DNA of 29,391 nucleotides from DATFBY01 sp035253585 (GCA_035253585.1 DATFBY010000093.1:1-29391); one strand, 5' to 3'. Shown: positions 23,029-29,391, counted from the first letter of the stretch. The notes: generated by a model not told the origin, from the sequence alone. Translations and numbers: made by a program.

Positions 23029-24271
23029 GATCGTTCCGCTTCCCGCGCTCGAGGCGTATCGGCAGGATCTCGCGGCGGCGCCCGGTCGCGCGTCCTTCGG
23101 CAACGCGGACCCTCTCTGGCTCGCTGTCGCGCAAGCCATCGCCCGACTCGCCGATCTGCCGCACAACGAGCGACGCCCACTCATAAGCGGTCTCGCTGAC
23201 GCGCTCGCCGGCTGGTCAGCAGACGCCGACACCGACCCCACGGTCGACGCACTGCCGGCCGCACTCGGCGCCTGCCTCGACGACGACACGGACGACAGAA
23301 CGATCGCCGTCCTTCTACGCTGGGCTGCTACGGTCGAACGCGCCGGCGCGCTCAATCTGACGTACAGCGCGCTAGCCGCACTCCGCCAGCTGATCCCCGC
23401 CACCGCCAACAGCAGACGCGCGCTCGGATTGATCCTCGCGCAGCAAGGGCGCATCGCCCGCGAAGTCGGAGATGTCGTCACCGCCGCCGACCTCTACGCG
23501 CAAGCCGAAGAAGCAGGCCACGCAAGCGGCGATGCCGAAGTCACAGTGCGCGCCGTGCTCGGCCAGGGCGTCCTGGCCGTCATCCGCGGCAACTATCCCG
23601 ACGCACGCACCCACTTCAGCCGCGCGCTCGGCGTGGCGAAAGCGCACGGCCTACAGGTGCACGCCAGCGCGGCGCATCACGGCCTTTTGCGCGCCGCGCT
23701 CGCGGCGGGCGATCTCGACGCGGCGCTGCGTCACGGTTGGGACGCATTCAAGCACGCCGCCGGCGACCGGCATCGTCAGGCAGAGCTCCTGACCAACCTG
23801 GGCGAGATCTGCCTGCTCATCGCGCGTCCAGCGGCGGCGCTCCGCGCCTATCGCACCGCGCTTCGGTTCACGTCACTCGCAACGATCCGGCTCGGCGCGC
23901 TAGGCGGCGCGGTCATCGCGGCCGCACGGCTGGGCGATCGTCGCGCGCTCGATGAGCTGAGCGCCGAGACGGAGCAGACGATTTCGCGAGTGGCCGAGCC
24001 GTACGAGCACGCGGTCACCCTCGTCGAGCTCGCCGAGGCGTTTGCCATTTTCGGGGATACCGGCCGGCGCGACGCGTACCGCACTCGCGCACTGCAGCTG
24101 GCGGAAGAGCGCGGATTTTACGAAGTGGTGCATCGCGCCGAGTCGATGCCGCGCGGTAGCACGACAACGACGGAGGCGAGGCGCCCACCGAGCTTGAGCG
24201 ACGGCGCGGTGGGCGTGCTCCGAGCGATCGAGTCACTCGACCCCTCGGCCTCCGCGGCAGCGTCCATCTAG
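23027..24271 (+). CDS. TPR-repeat protein, 414 aa
   Basis: There is no signal peptide. The first 90 residues are helical (LWLAVAQAIARLADLPHNERRPLISGLADAL). From about 110 to 370 the protein is a series of paired helices of TPR type: RRALGLILAQQGRIAREVGDVVTAADLYAQAE, GVLAVIRGNYPDARTHFSRAL, LLRAALAAGDLDAALRHGWDAF, LLTNLGEICLLIARPAAALRAYRTAL. It resembles helical bundles in bacterial regulators but has no DNA-binding or enzymatic domain. A protein-protein role in the cytoplasm is likely. The weak GAGG before the ATG and the inverted repeat across the start suggest low or regulated translation. The stop codon shares CTAG with the convergent lipoprotein gene. Confidence 0.85.
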   Translation: MIVPLPALEAYRQDLAAAPGRASFGNADPLWLAVAQAIARLADLPHNERRPLISGLADALAGWSADADTDPTVDALPAALGACLDDDTDDRTIAVLLRWAATVERAGALNLTYSALAALRQLIPATANSRRALGLILAQQGRIAREVGDVVTAADLYAQAEEAGHASGDAEVTVRAVLGQGVLAVIRGNYPDARTHFSRALGVAKAHGLQVHASAAHHGLLRAALAAGDLDAALRHGWDAFKHAAGDRHRQAELLTNLGEICLLIARPAAALRAYRTALRFTSLATIRLGALGGAVIAAARLGDRRALDELSAETEQTISRVAEPYEHAVTLVELAEAFAIFGDTGRRDAYRTRALQLAEERGFYEVVHRAESMPRGSTTTTEARRPPSLSDGAVGVLRAIESLDPSASAAASI

Positions 24272-24474
24272 TACCACGGTAACGTCCCGTGACACGTGCT
24301 GCCGCCCGTAGAGTCGCACGTCGTGCGCGGCGGCGGTGGCGGCGGTGGATCTCCGCCGACGAACGGTTGCTCCCGCACCGCCGGCTCCGTCGGACTCGTA
24401 CCGCAGGCTGCCACTCCGAGAACGATCCCCACGAGGGCGAGGGCCGGTACCAAAGCAAGGCGCAGCGTCCGCAT
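24268..24474 (-). CDS. Small proline-rich lipoprotein, 68 aa
   Basis: The signal is a textbook lipoprotein leader: RTLRLALVPALALVGIVLG, then the lipobox VAAC with Cys24. The mature peptide is only about 45 residues, with a run of seven prolines and two further cysteines (TTCDSTGGSTCHGTLPWY) that may form a disulfide. The ATG at 24474 has GGAG six bases upstream. Its stop and the TPR gene's stop overlap on one CTAG tetranucleotide, so transcription of each gene must run into the other. The function is not known. Confidence 0.78.
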   Translation of the reverse strand: MRTLRLALVPALALVGIVLGVAACGTSPTEPAVREQPFVGGDPPPPPPPRTTCDSTGGSTCHGTLPWY

Positions 24475-24602
24475 GATCAGCTCCTGGTGAAGGGAGCGCT
24501 ATCGTTAGGCAGGAGCGGACGCGGCGACGGACACGCAATGGGAACACGCACCGCGGAGTTGTCACCGCCCGCGCAAAGACGGCGCGCGATGGTGCCGAGG
24601 CC

Positions 24603-25424
24603 ATGATCGCGGCGCTCGTCATCGACCGCGAAGCACGCGCGCGCGTGCGCGACGCCACGCGCGGAATGGGCGACCTGCGCTTCGTGTCGACCGTCGCCGA
24701 GCTGGAGGAGGTGCTGCCGGTGGAGCGGCCGGACGCGGTGGTGCTCGAGCCCGTCGACTCGTCAGGCATGCCGACCGCCGCATTGGCGGAGCGGTTGCGG
24801 GAAGGCTACCCGTCGCTCCCCATCATCGCGTACGCGATGCTCACTCCGGGCGGCTCGCAAGGAATTCTCTCGCTCGCCCGCGCCGGCGTGCACGAGCTCG
24901 TCATTCGCGGCTTCGATGATCTCGGCCTCGCCATGCGCGCGGCGTTGGCGCGTGCACGCGAGCAGGCGGCGGCAGCGTTCGTCATGCGCGAGCTCGAGAG
25001 CGAGATCCCGCCCGCGATGCGGCCGCTCATCCGGCACTGTCTCGAGCGCGGCGCGCAAACACAGACCGTCGCCGGTCTCGCCCGCACACTCGGCGTGCAC
25101 CGCAAGACGCTGGTGAATCGCTCGCGCGACGCCGGCTTCCCAACGCCGAGCTTGCTCATTGGATGGTGTAGGTTGCTCCTCGCTGCACGGCTGCTCGAGG
25201 ATCCCGCGCGCTCGATCGAGCACGTGGCGCTGGCACTCGACTTCCCGTCGGCGACGGCGCTGCGCAACATGCTGCGCCGCTACGCCGGCCTCAGTCCGAG
25301 CGAGGTACGGGAGCGGGGCGGGCTGCGCTGCGTTTTGGAGACACTGCGGCACGTGCTGCGCGATCCGCACCCCAAGCGACAAGGCGCCCGCACGCGCAGG
25401 AATTTGAAACGACAGGCGTCATGA
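24603..25424 (+). CDS. Regulator with receiver-like N-terminus and AraC-type DNA-binding domain, 273 aa
   Basis: Residues 1-115 follow the alternating strand-helix pattern of a response-regulator receiver (IAALVIDREARARVRDA, PDAVVLEPVDSSG, LPIIAYAMLTPGG, VHELVIRGFDDLGLAMRAAL). However, the usual phosphoacceptor Asp at the end of strand 3 is replaced by Glu (VLEP), so it is probably a pseudo-receiver. Residues 140-250 form an AraC-like double helix-turn-helix (QTVAGLARTLGVHRKTLVNRSR and SIEHVALALDFPSATALRNMLRRYAGLSPSEVR). The basic tail ends in NLKRQAS. The stop codon lies next to the first copy of the repeated 18-nt motif, so it may belong with the sigma module downstream. The targets are unknown. 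Confidence 0.85.
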   Translation: MIAALVIDREARARVRDATRGMGDLRFVSTVAELEEVLPVERPDAVVLEPVDSSGMPTAALAERLREGYPSLPIIAYAMLTPGGSQGILSLARAGVHELVIRGFDDLGLAMRAALARAREQAAAAFVMRELESEIPPAMRPLIRHCLERGAQTQTVAGLARTLGVHRKTLVNRSRDAGFPTPSLLIGWCRLLLAARLLEDPARSIEHVALALDFPSATALRNMLRRYAGLSPSEVRERGGLRCVLETLRHVLRDPHPKRQGARTRRNLKRQAS

Positions 25425-25427
25425 GCA

Positions 25428-25457
25428 CTCTTGCGATGCTGTCTTACAATGTAGTAC
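25428..25457 (+). promoter_or_regulatory. Repeated sigma-module promoter/operator motif, copy 1
   Basis: CTCTTGC (25428-25434) is followed after five bases by tgtcttacaatgtagtac (25440-25457). Copies 2 and 3 lie at 26084-26101 and 26904-26921, and the CTCTTGC box is shared with copy 2. The core tacaatgta is a dyad. It lies upstream of the shortened sigma-like gene. Confidence 0.55.
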
Positions 25458-25480
25458 GGTATCGCATCCTCAGTGGATGC

Positions 25481-25870
25481 GTGATCGTGGACGCTCAGTC
25501 CTACCTGGCCGCGTGCGCGCCATGGTACAGCCGGTTGTGCCGATTCGCGTACCGCTACACCCGGCGGCGCCCGAGCGCGGAGCGGGTCGTGCGCGCGGCG
25601 CTCGTCAGGCTCTGGCGGGAGCGGTCGGGGAGTGAACTCGACTCGACCAACCTCGAGGAAATGCTGCACGCCGCCGTGCGTGCCGAAGCGATCTCACGGT
25701 TGCAGGAGAAGGTTGTCGCGCAGCGCGACGTCGACGCCGCGTTCCAGGTTGCAATGGACGATCTGCCATCCCGCACGCGCGGCGTTCTCCGCGACCGTCT
25801 GGTCGGAGGCCTGAGTTTGAGCGAGATCGCTGCCGGCCTGACGAACGGCCGATCACCACGTGCCAACTGA
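25481..25870 (+). CDS. Shortened ECF sigma-like protein lacking the end of region 4
   Basis: Region 2 is recognisable and matches the complete ECF sigma at 26111: YSRLCRFAYRYTRRRPSAERVVRAALVRLWRERSG against YARLLRFAYRYVRDRAAAEDVVHNAFVRLW, then LHAAVRAEAISRLQ against LAVRGEAIDRLR. Region 4 begins (AFQVAMDDLPSRTRGVLRDRL, LSLSEIAAGL) but stops before the recognition helix, so -35 binding should be lost. The acidic -10 contact residues are also changed (AERVVRAA for AEDVVHNA). The frame is open from an ATG at 25421 that overlaps the previous stop. The GTG at 25481 is preferred because the repeated promoter motif lies in between. It is a decaying duplicate or a repurposed regulator. Confidence 0.68.
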   Translation: MIVDAQSYLAACAPWYSRLCRFAYRYTRRRPSAERVVRAALVRLWRERSGSELDSTNLEEMLHAAVRAEAISRLQEKVVAQRDVDAAFQVAMDDLPSRTRGVLRDRLVGGLSLSEIAAGLTNGRSPRAN

Positions 25871-26090
25871 CTCGCTGACCGACCGCGAGTTCGCCGCGCT
25901 CTGCCGTCATCTGACTGGCCGAGCGGACGGAAGCGAGTCGGCACGCATGGATGCGTGGCTTCGCTCGCATCGGTACGCGGTCGAGGTCGCGCTGCACACG
26001 ATACTTCGAAGGCCTGACGAGATGGTCCAGGAATTCGATTGGGAGCTCGCGCAACCCTCTCTCCTCACCGCGCTCTTGCTCCCTGTATGA
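25860..26090 (+). CDS. Minimal FecR-like anti-sigma domain protein, 76 aa
   Basis: The GTG start lies 11 bases inside the sigma-like gene, as in coupled sigma/anti-sigma pairs. Residues 9-48 (EFAALCRHLTGRADGSESARMDAWLRSHRYAVEVALHTI) align with the N-terminus of the full FecR at 27023 (WELVTKYLRGECDASEAARVERWLERPEVRQALGDAL). That is the DUF4880 segment that binds sigma. The membrane helix and periplasmic FecR domain are missing, so the product would be a soluble remnant. It ends at 26090, inside copy 2 of the promoter motif. It could be non-functional, or it could still sequester a sigma factor. Confidence 0.62.
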   Translation: MPTDSLTDREFAALCRHLTGRADGSESARMDAWLRSHRYAVEVALHTILRRPDEMVQEFDWELAQPSLLTALLLPV

Positions 26091-26101
26091 CATTGTAATA
26101 C
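26073..26101 (+). promoter_or_regulatory. Repeated sigma-module promoter/operator motif, copy 2
   Basis: CTCTTGC (26073-26079) and tgtatgacattgtaatac (26084-26101) repeat the arrangement of copy 1, with a 4-base instead of a 5-base gap. Its taatac could serve as a -10 box. The GTG start of the ECF sigma gene is only nine bases further on, so this transcript may be leaderless. Confidence 0.55.
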
Positions 26102-26110
26102 ACTCGGCGC

Positions 26111-26629
26111 GTGCACCCGCCGCGCCGAGAAAACCCATCGAGCGATGCCGAACGCTTCACGCGACTCTACGAGTCGCGGTATGCGCGCCTCCTTCGGTTT
26201 GCGTATCGGTACGTGCGCGACCGCGCGGCGGCGGAAGACGTCGTCCACAACGCGTTCGTGCGATTGTGGGATCGACGCGGCGATTGGTCCGACGAAAGCG
26301 CGATCGATGGATATCTGTATCTCGCGGTGCGCGGCGAGGCGATCGATCGCCTCCGTCGAGCCAAGCGTGAACGCGTGCTGGAGGCGGACGGTGAGCGCGG
26401 TGCGCCGCCGGCTGTCGTCGACGAGCTGCTCCGCGAGGAGCTGGCGGGTGCGATTCAGCGTGCGATCGATGGCTTGCCGCCGCGTGCTCGTCAGGTGCTG
26501 CGGATGCGGTGGCTGGAGCAACGCCCGAATGCCGACGTCGCTCGGCTGCTCGGCATCTCGGTGAAGACCGTCGAGATGCACGTGACGCGCGCGCTCGCGG
26601 CGCTGCGCGGTCGTTTGGCGAGAGGCTAG
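26111..26629 (+). CDS. ECF-type RNA polymerase sigma factor (FecI-like), 172 aa
   Basis: Region 2 spans about residues 14-85 (RFTRLYESRYARLLRFAYRYVRDRAAAEDVVHNAFVRLWDRRGDW, LYLAVRGEAIDRLRR). Region 4 spans about 112-168 (AIQRAIDGLPPRARQVLRMRWLEQRPNADVARLLGISVKTVEMHVTRALAALRGRL) with an intact helix-turn-helix. The length is typical of ECF sigma factors controlled by a FecR anti-sigma. The GTG at 26111 has no Shine-Dalgarno and lies close behind a possible -10, consistent with leaderless expression. The partner FecR is at 27023, separated by an opposite-strand gene. The TonB receptor at 28027 is the expected signal input and output. Confidence 0.93.
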   Translation: MHPPRRENPSSDAERFTRLYESRYARLLRFAYRYVRDRAAAEDVVHNAFVRLWDRRGDWSDESAIDGYLYLAVRGEAIDRLRRAKRERVLEADGERGAPPAVVDELLREELAGAIQRAIDGLPPRARQVLRMRWLEQRPNADVARLLGISVKTVEMHVTRALAALRGRLARG

Positions 26630-26634
26630 CTCTT

Positions 26635-26653
26635 CGGCGAGCGCTACTCGCCG
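26635..26653. terminator. Possible bidirectional hairpin between the ECF sigma and RHH genes
   Basis: cggcgag (26635-26641) and ctcgccg (26647-26653) form a perfect 7-bp stem with a 5-base loop. It lies six bases after the sigma stop and overlaps the stop of the opposite-strand gene at 26644-26646. There is no T-run, so termination strength is uncertain. Confidence 0.4.
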
Positions 26654-26847
26654 CGCGGCGGTCGCTCGGCGACGGCGCGGAGACGCGCTTCACGCGCGTC
26701 GAGTGCGCGCAGAACGACTTGCCGCACCCACGTCCCGGGGCTCAGGTGATCGCCTTCGGCTACCCGGCGCAAACGCGCGGCGTCCCGCTTGGATAGACGG
26801 AACTGCACGAGGGCTTCGAGCGGCTCACGCGACTTGTTCGGCGGCAC
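26644..26847 (-). CDS. Small ribbon-helix-helix-like protein, 67 aa
   Basis: The conserved part reads EALVQFRLSKRDAARLRRVAEGDHLSPGTWVRQVVLRALDARE. One strand (LVQFRLS) is followed by two helices with S-P-G-T-W-V-R, as in CopG/MobC-type ribbon-helix-helix proteins. The GTG at 26847 is chosen because the domain begins soon after and AGAGA lies upstream. The frame is open to 27036, but that extension runs through the fecR promoter motif. Such proteins act as DNA-binding antitoxins or mobilisation and partition factors, and no toxin gene is adjacent. It lies on the opposite strand between sigma and FecR genes that are usually adjacent, so it is probably an insertion. The whole call is moderate. 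Confidence 0.6.
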   Translation of the reverse strand: MPPNKSREPLEALVQFRLSKRDAARLRRVAEGDHLSPGTWVRQVVLRALDAREARLRAVAERPPRGE

Positions 26848-26903
26848 CTGGCGTTCTCTCTGGCGAGACGCCAGCGAAGTTAGGCTAGAAGCGCGCGTGA
26901 TGC

Positions 26904-26921
26904 CGTAGTACATTGTAATAC
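26904..26921 (+). promoter_or_regulatory. Repeated sigma-module promoter/operator motif, copy 3
   Basis: cgtagtacattgtaatac (26904-26921) matches copies 1 and 2 in the same orientation but lacks the CTCTTGC box. It lies in the 175-bp gap between the divergent ribbon-helix-helix gene and fecR, about 100 bases before the FecR start. Because the core is nearly palindromic, it could also serve the minus-strand gene (tacaat reads as a -10 on that strand). Confidence 0.5.
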
Positions 26922-27022
26922 AAGCAGATAGCAAGACGTTTTCATCGCCGAGCGCGGACGGAGCGGGAGCCGATACAGGGCTCTTCGCTCCGTCCTTCGT
27001 TTCTACTGCACCGAGGACGAAC

Positions 27023-27991
27023 ATGGCCGACGACATCGAGTGGGAGCTGGTGACGAAGTATCTGCGAGGTGAGTGCGACGCGAGCGAGGCGGCGCGTGTC
27101 GAGCGTTGGCTGGAGCGTCCGGAGGTTCGTCAGGCACTGGGCGACGCCCTCCGCGATGTCGATCAGCGGGCGATTGCGGTTCCTAGGGCGGAGGTGGAAC
27201 GGGCGAGCGATCGGATGCGGCGAGCGATTGGTGCAGCGCCGATGCGCGTGCGGGCGTCACGCGCGCGTCACACGTGGTTGGCTGCTGCTGGACTCGTGGT
27301 CGTGGCGACCGCGATCGGCTCGGCGATGTGGATGCGCGAACGAGGGACGCCCGACGAGTGGCATGTCGCCAGCACGCTGAACGGCGAGCGTCGCCGGATC
27401 GCGTTAGGCGACGCGGGCGATGTCGTCCTGGCGCCCGAGTCGGAGCTCCGCTGGCGATCGTCGCGCAGGGGCCGCAGCGAGGTCGTGCTCGAAGGCGAGG
27501 CACGTTTCGATGTACGCCACGCGCTCGGCCTCACGGTCCGTGCCCACTCCACCATCACCGAAGATATCGGCACCTCCTTCCTCATCACCGCTCGGCGCAA
27601 TTCCGATGGTGTGCGAGTGACTGTGATGACGGGTGCCGTGCGCCTCCGAGACACTGTAGACGCCACATGGCACCGGGTAGATGCGGGCCAACGGGGCGCG
27701 GTGACGGGACGGGTCGTTCGAGTGGAGGCAGCGGACACGACGCAGGCATTGGCCTGGACGCGCGGGAGGTTGGCATTCGTGTCGACACCGCTCGAGCAGG
27801 TCGCGCGCGAGCTCGAGCGATGGTTCGAGGTGAAGGTCGACGTCGAATCATCGGTTGCTGCCCGTCGCCTGACAGGTGAGTTCGGGTCGGAGCCGGGATC
27901 GCTCGACGAGATCCTGGTCACGATCTCCGCGGCAACCGATGTGAGACACGAGCGCGTCGATGGCCGTGTGCTGTTTCGGCCCAGGCGCTAG
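27023..27991 (+). CDS. FecR-family anti-sigma factor / signal transducer, 322 aa
   Basis: The N-terminal cytoplasmic DUF4880 segment (WELVTKYLRGECDASEAARVERWL) is followed by one membrane helix (about 84-104, TWLAAAGLVVVATAIGSAMW). The periplasmic FecR domain comes next: TLNGERRRIALGDAGDVVLAPESELRWR, VVLEGEARFDVRH, EDIGTSFLITARR, VTVMTGAVRLRD. It ends in a domain of the DUF4974 type (LAFVSTPLEQVARELERWFEVKVDVE). It should hold the ECF sigma at 26111 until the outer-membrane receptor signals. The receptor gene follows 35 bases later. The RIALGDAG segment carries one TTA-GGC copy of the window-wide heptamer. Confidence 0.93.
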   Translation: MADDIEWELVTKYLRGECDASEAARVERWLERPEVRQALGDALRDVDQRAIAVPRAEVERASDRMRRAIGAAPMRVRASRARHTWLAAAGLVVVATAIGSAMWMRERGTPDEWHVASTLNGERRRIALGDAGDVVLAPESELRWRSSRRGRSEVVLEGEARFDVRHALGLTVRAHSTITEDIGTSFLITARRNSDGVRVTVMTGAVRLRDTVDATWHRVDAGQRGAVTGRVVRVEAADTTQALAWTRGRLAFVSTPLEQVARELERWFEVKVDVESSVAARRLTGEFGSEPGSLDEILVTISAATDVRHERVDGRVLFRPRR

Positions 27992-28026
27992 GCGCTGGAG
28001 GAACCTTGCCACCGGAGGGAGCAGCC

Positions 28027-29391
28027 ATGTTGCTCGGTCGCGTGGTCGTTGTCGCTTGTCTTCTCGCATTCACGAACGGCACGGAGGCGCAGCAGCGAGA
28101 TACCTCGCGGGAGCGCCGGGTGACGTTGAGCGTGCGGGAGCGAGCGCTGGGGGATGTGTTGAGGGAGGTGGCGGCGCAGTCAGGCGCGCGGCTCGTGTAC
28201 AGCGACGACGTGGTGCCGGTGGAAAAACGGGTGAGCGTCGATGTGCGCGACGCGAGCGTGAGTGAAGCGATGAGCGCGGTGCTGGCCGGGACTGGCGTTG
28301 CCGCGCGACGGGCGAGCGGAGGAGAAGTCGTGCTCGAGCGCGCGAAGCGGACGTCGGCCGGCGATGAACGACGAGCTGGCGCGATCGCGGGCCGAGTGAT
28401 TGACGCGGCGTCGAGAGACGGAGTGGAAGGCGCGACGATCTCCCTCGAAGGAACTGCCCGGCGCGCGGTGAGCGCGGTGGACGGCCGCTTTGTCTTCCAC
28501 GGGGTGCAGCCCGGGGAACACCGGCTCGGCGTCAGGCGGATCGGCTATGCGCCCACGACGATCTCTGTCGCCGTGACCGAGGGTGGCGAGGCGAGCGTCG
28601 AAGTGGTGCTGAGACCGAGTGTCGGCCGGCTCGACGATGTCGTGGTTACGGGGACGATCGCCGAGACCGAGCGGAAGGCGCTGCCGACACCGATCACCGT
28701 CGTGACGGCGGAGGATCTGCGCAAGCATCATGTGCAACGCGTCGATCAACTCTTTCGTGGCACCGTGCCCGGCGGAATCTCGTGGGATCAGGGCTGGGGC
28801 GACTACGTCAACTCCATCACCGTCCGTGGGGCGAGCAGTCTGATCACGGGACAGAACACCATCAAGACGTACATCGATGGCGTTGAGGTGTCGAACAATC
28901 TCTTCGCGATGGTCGACGTCAACACGATCGAGCGGATCGAGATCATTCGTGGACCGCAGGGCTCGACGCTGTACGGATCGGATGCCGCGGGCGGCGTGAT
29001 GCAGATATTCACGAAGAAAGGGTCCTTCGGCGACTCGCGGCCGCGAGTCGAGCTCGAGGCAGCGGGCACGTCGATCGAAAGCCCATACGCCGACGGCCGC
29101 ACGCTCGAACAGCGATACGCCGCCAGCGTGCACGGCGGGACGCAGGACGTCAGCTATCGCATCGGCGGGACATACCGGCAGACGGGTGACTGGGCGCCGG
29201 AGTACTCTCTTCGCGTTCCCGCCGTGCACGCCGGTGCGCGGCTCGTGCAGCAGCCGGTCACGGTGGAAGTCAGCGCGCGATATACGTCACGCACGTTCGA
29301 CGATCCGTGGGATCCGCGGCTACGTGCCAAGGGGTGGCCGCGCTTCGCCAATCCGCCTTTCAGACGCCAGGAGCTTCACAATCAGACCTAC
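28027..29391 (+). CDS. TonB-dependent outer-membrane receptor with STN signalling domain (partial)
   Basis: The first 455 residues are visible and the gene runs off the window. In order, there is a signal peptide (about 1-22), then an STN domain (about 31-90, VTLSVRERALGDVLREVAAQSGARLVYSDD) that contacts FecR. A carboxypeptidase-regulatory-like beta domain follows (about 118-198, GAIAGRVIDAASRDGVEGATISLEG, GRFVFHGVQPGEHRLGVRRIGY). The plug begins near 203 (DDVVVTGTI, TPITVVTAEDLRKHHVQRVDQL, VRGASSLITGQNTIKTYIDG, ERIEIIRGPQGSTLYGSDAAGGV), and the barrel strands begin near 345. GGAGG precedes the ATG. The ligand is unknown, and the ECF/FecR genes just upstream imply ligand-induced transcription. 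Confidence 0.94.
   Translation, partial: MLLGRVVVVACLLAFTNGTEAQQRDTSRERRVTLSVRERALGDVLREVAAQSGARLVYSDDVVPVEKRVSVDVRDASVSEAMSAVLAGTGVAARRASGGEVVLERAKRTSAGDERRAGAIAGRVIDAASRDGVEGATISLEGTARRAVSAVDGRFVFHGVQPGEHRLGVRRIGYAPTTISVAVTEGGEASVEVVLRPSVGRLDDVVVTGTIAETERKALPTPITVVTAEDLRKHHVQRVDQLFRGTVPGGISWDQGWGDYVNSITVRGASSLITGQNTIKTYIDGVEVSNNLFAMVDVNTIERIEIIRGPQGSTLYGSDAAGGVMQIFTKKGSFGDSRPRVELEAAGTSIESPYADGRTLEQRYAASVHGGTQDVSYRIGGTYRQTGDWAPEYSLRVPAVHAGARLVQQPVTVEVSARYTSRTFDDPWDPRLRAKGWPRFANPPFRRQELHNQTY

Noticed and set aside
26848..27036. N-terminal extension of the ribbon-helix-helix gene to 27036
   Set aside because: It would overlap the fecR start and cover the conserved 18-nt promoter motif. The domain begins after the GTG at 26847.
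1604..27409. GTTAGGC/GCCTAAC copies as integron attC recombination sites
   Set aside because: The heptamer fits the attC core half, but copies are not arranged as inverted GCCTAAC...GTTAGGC pairs 50-150 bases apart, and most lie inside conserved genes. The closest pair (19306 and 19381) is in direct orientation.
1..29391. tRNA, rRNA, insertion sequences, prophage or defence genes
   Set aside because: I saw no cloverleaf, rRNA segment, transposase, phage structural gene or recognisable defence module. The only mobile-element trace is the weak integrase motif near 22952-22990.

Overview
This is a GC-rich bacterial window with dense, often convergent or overlapping genes and several GTG/TTG starts. 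The best guess for the source is Gemmatimonadota, with Acidobacteriota second. The reasons are PadR regulators paired with ATPase-less 'ADOP' MacB/FtsX permeases, many exported proteins of unknown function, and an ECF sigma / FecR / STN-domain TonB receptor module. This is inference; no rRNA or tRNA marker is present.

Layout. 1-97: tail of an ADOP permease. 193-1563 (-): exported protein of unknown function. 1748-4825: PadR regulator with two dyad operators and an ADOP permease. 4914-6139: a lipoprotein and a small exported protein. 6227-7215 (-): two overlapping genes for related proteins. 7361-7780: MmcQ/YjbR-like protein. 7827-11710 (-): apparent operon of an exported rhodanese, PadR and ADOP behind a long inverted repeat. 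11850-14020 (-): AraC regulator overlapping a DUF1624-type membrane protein. 14141-14662: DinB-like protein. 14666-16306 (-): PafA-like phosphatase lipoprotein. 16345-18413: DUF4956 membrane protein overlapping a CotH-like exported protein. 18437-20385 (-): quinone oxidoreductase and PLP dehydratase operon. 20527-20841: ArsR-type regulator. 20860-22797 (-): multicopper oxidase with an unusual domain order. 23027-24474: TPR protein and a convergent small lipoprotein. 24603-29391: AraC-type regulator, a shortened sigma/anti-sigma pair, a complete ECF sigma, a ribbon-helix-helix gene on the other strand, FecR, and a TonB receptor that runs off the window. No intergenic stretch exceeds 300 bases.

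Three patterns are not explained by the genes. First, hairpins built from tandem 7-mers with arms of about 31 nt sit at 97-185, 6140-6227, 7734-7827 and 20391-20486. Each locus uses a different heptamer, and two abut the stop codon of the minus-strand gene exactly. Second, the heptamer GTTAGGC occurs 17 times on both strands. It supplies nearly all the TTA leucine codons noticed, usually as TTA-GGC. Third, an 18-nt motif recurs three times in 1.5 kb, upstream of the shortened sigma gene, the complete ECF sigma gene and fecR, which suggests a duplicated, co-regulated surface-signalling module.
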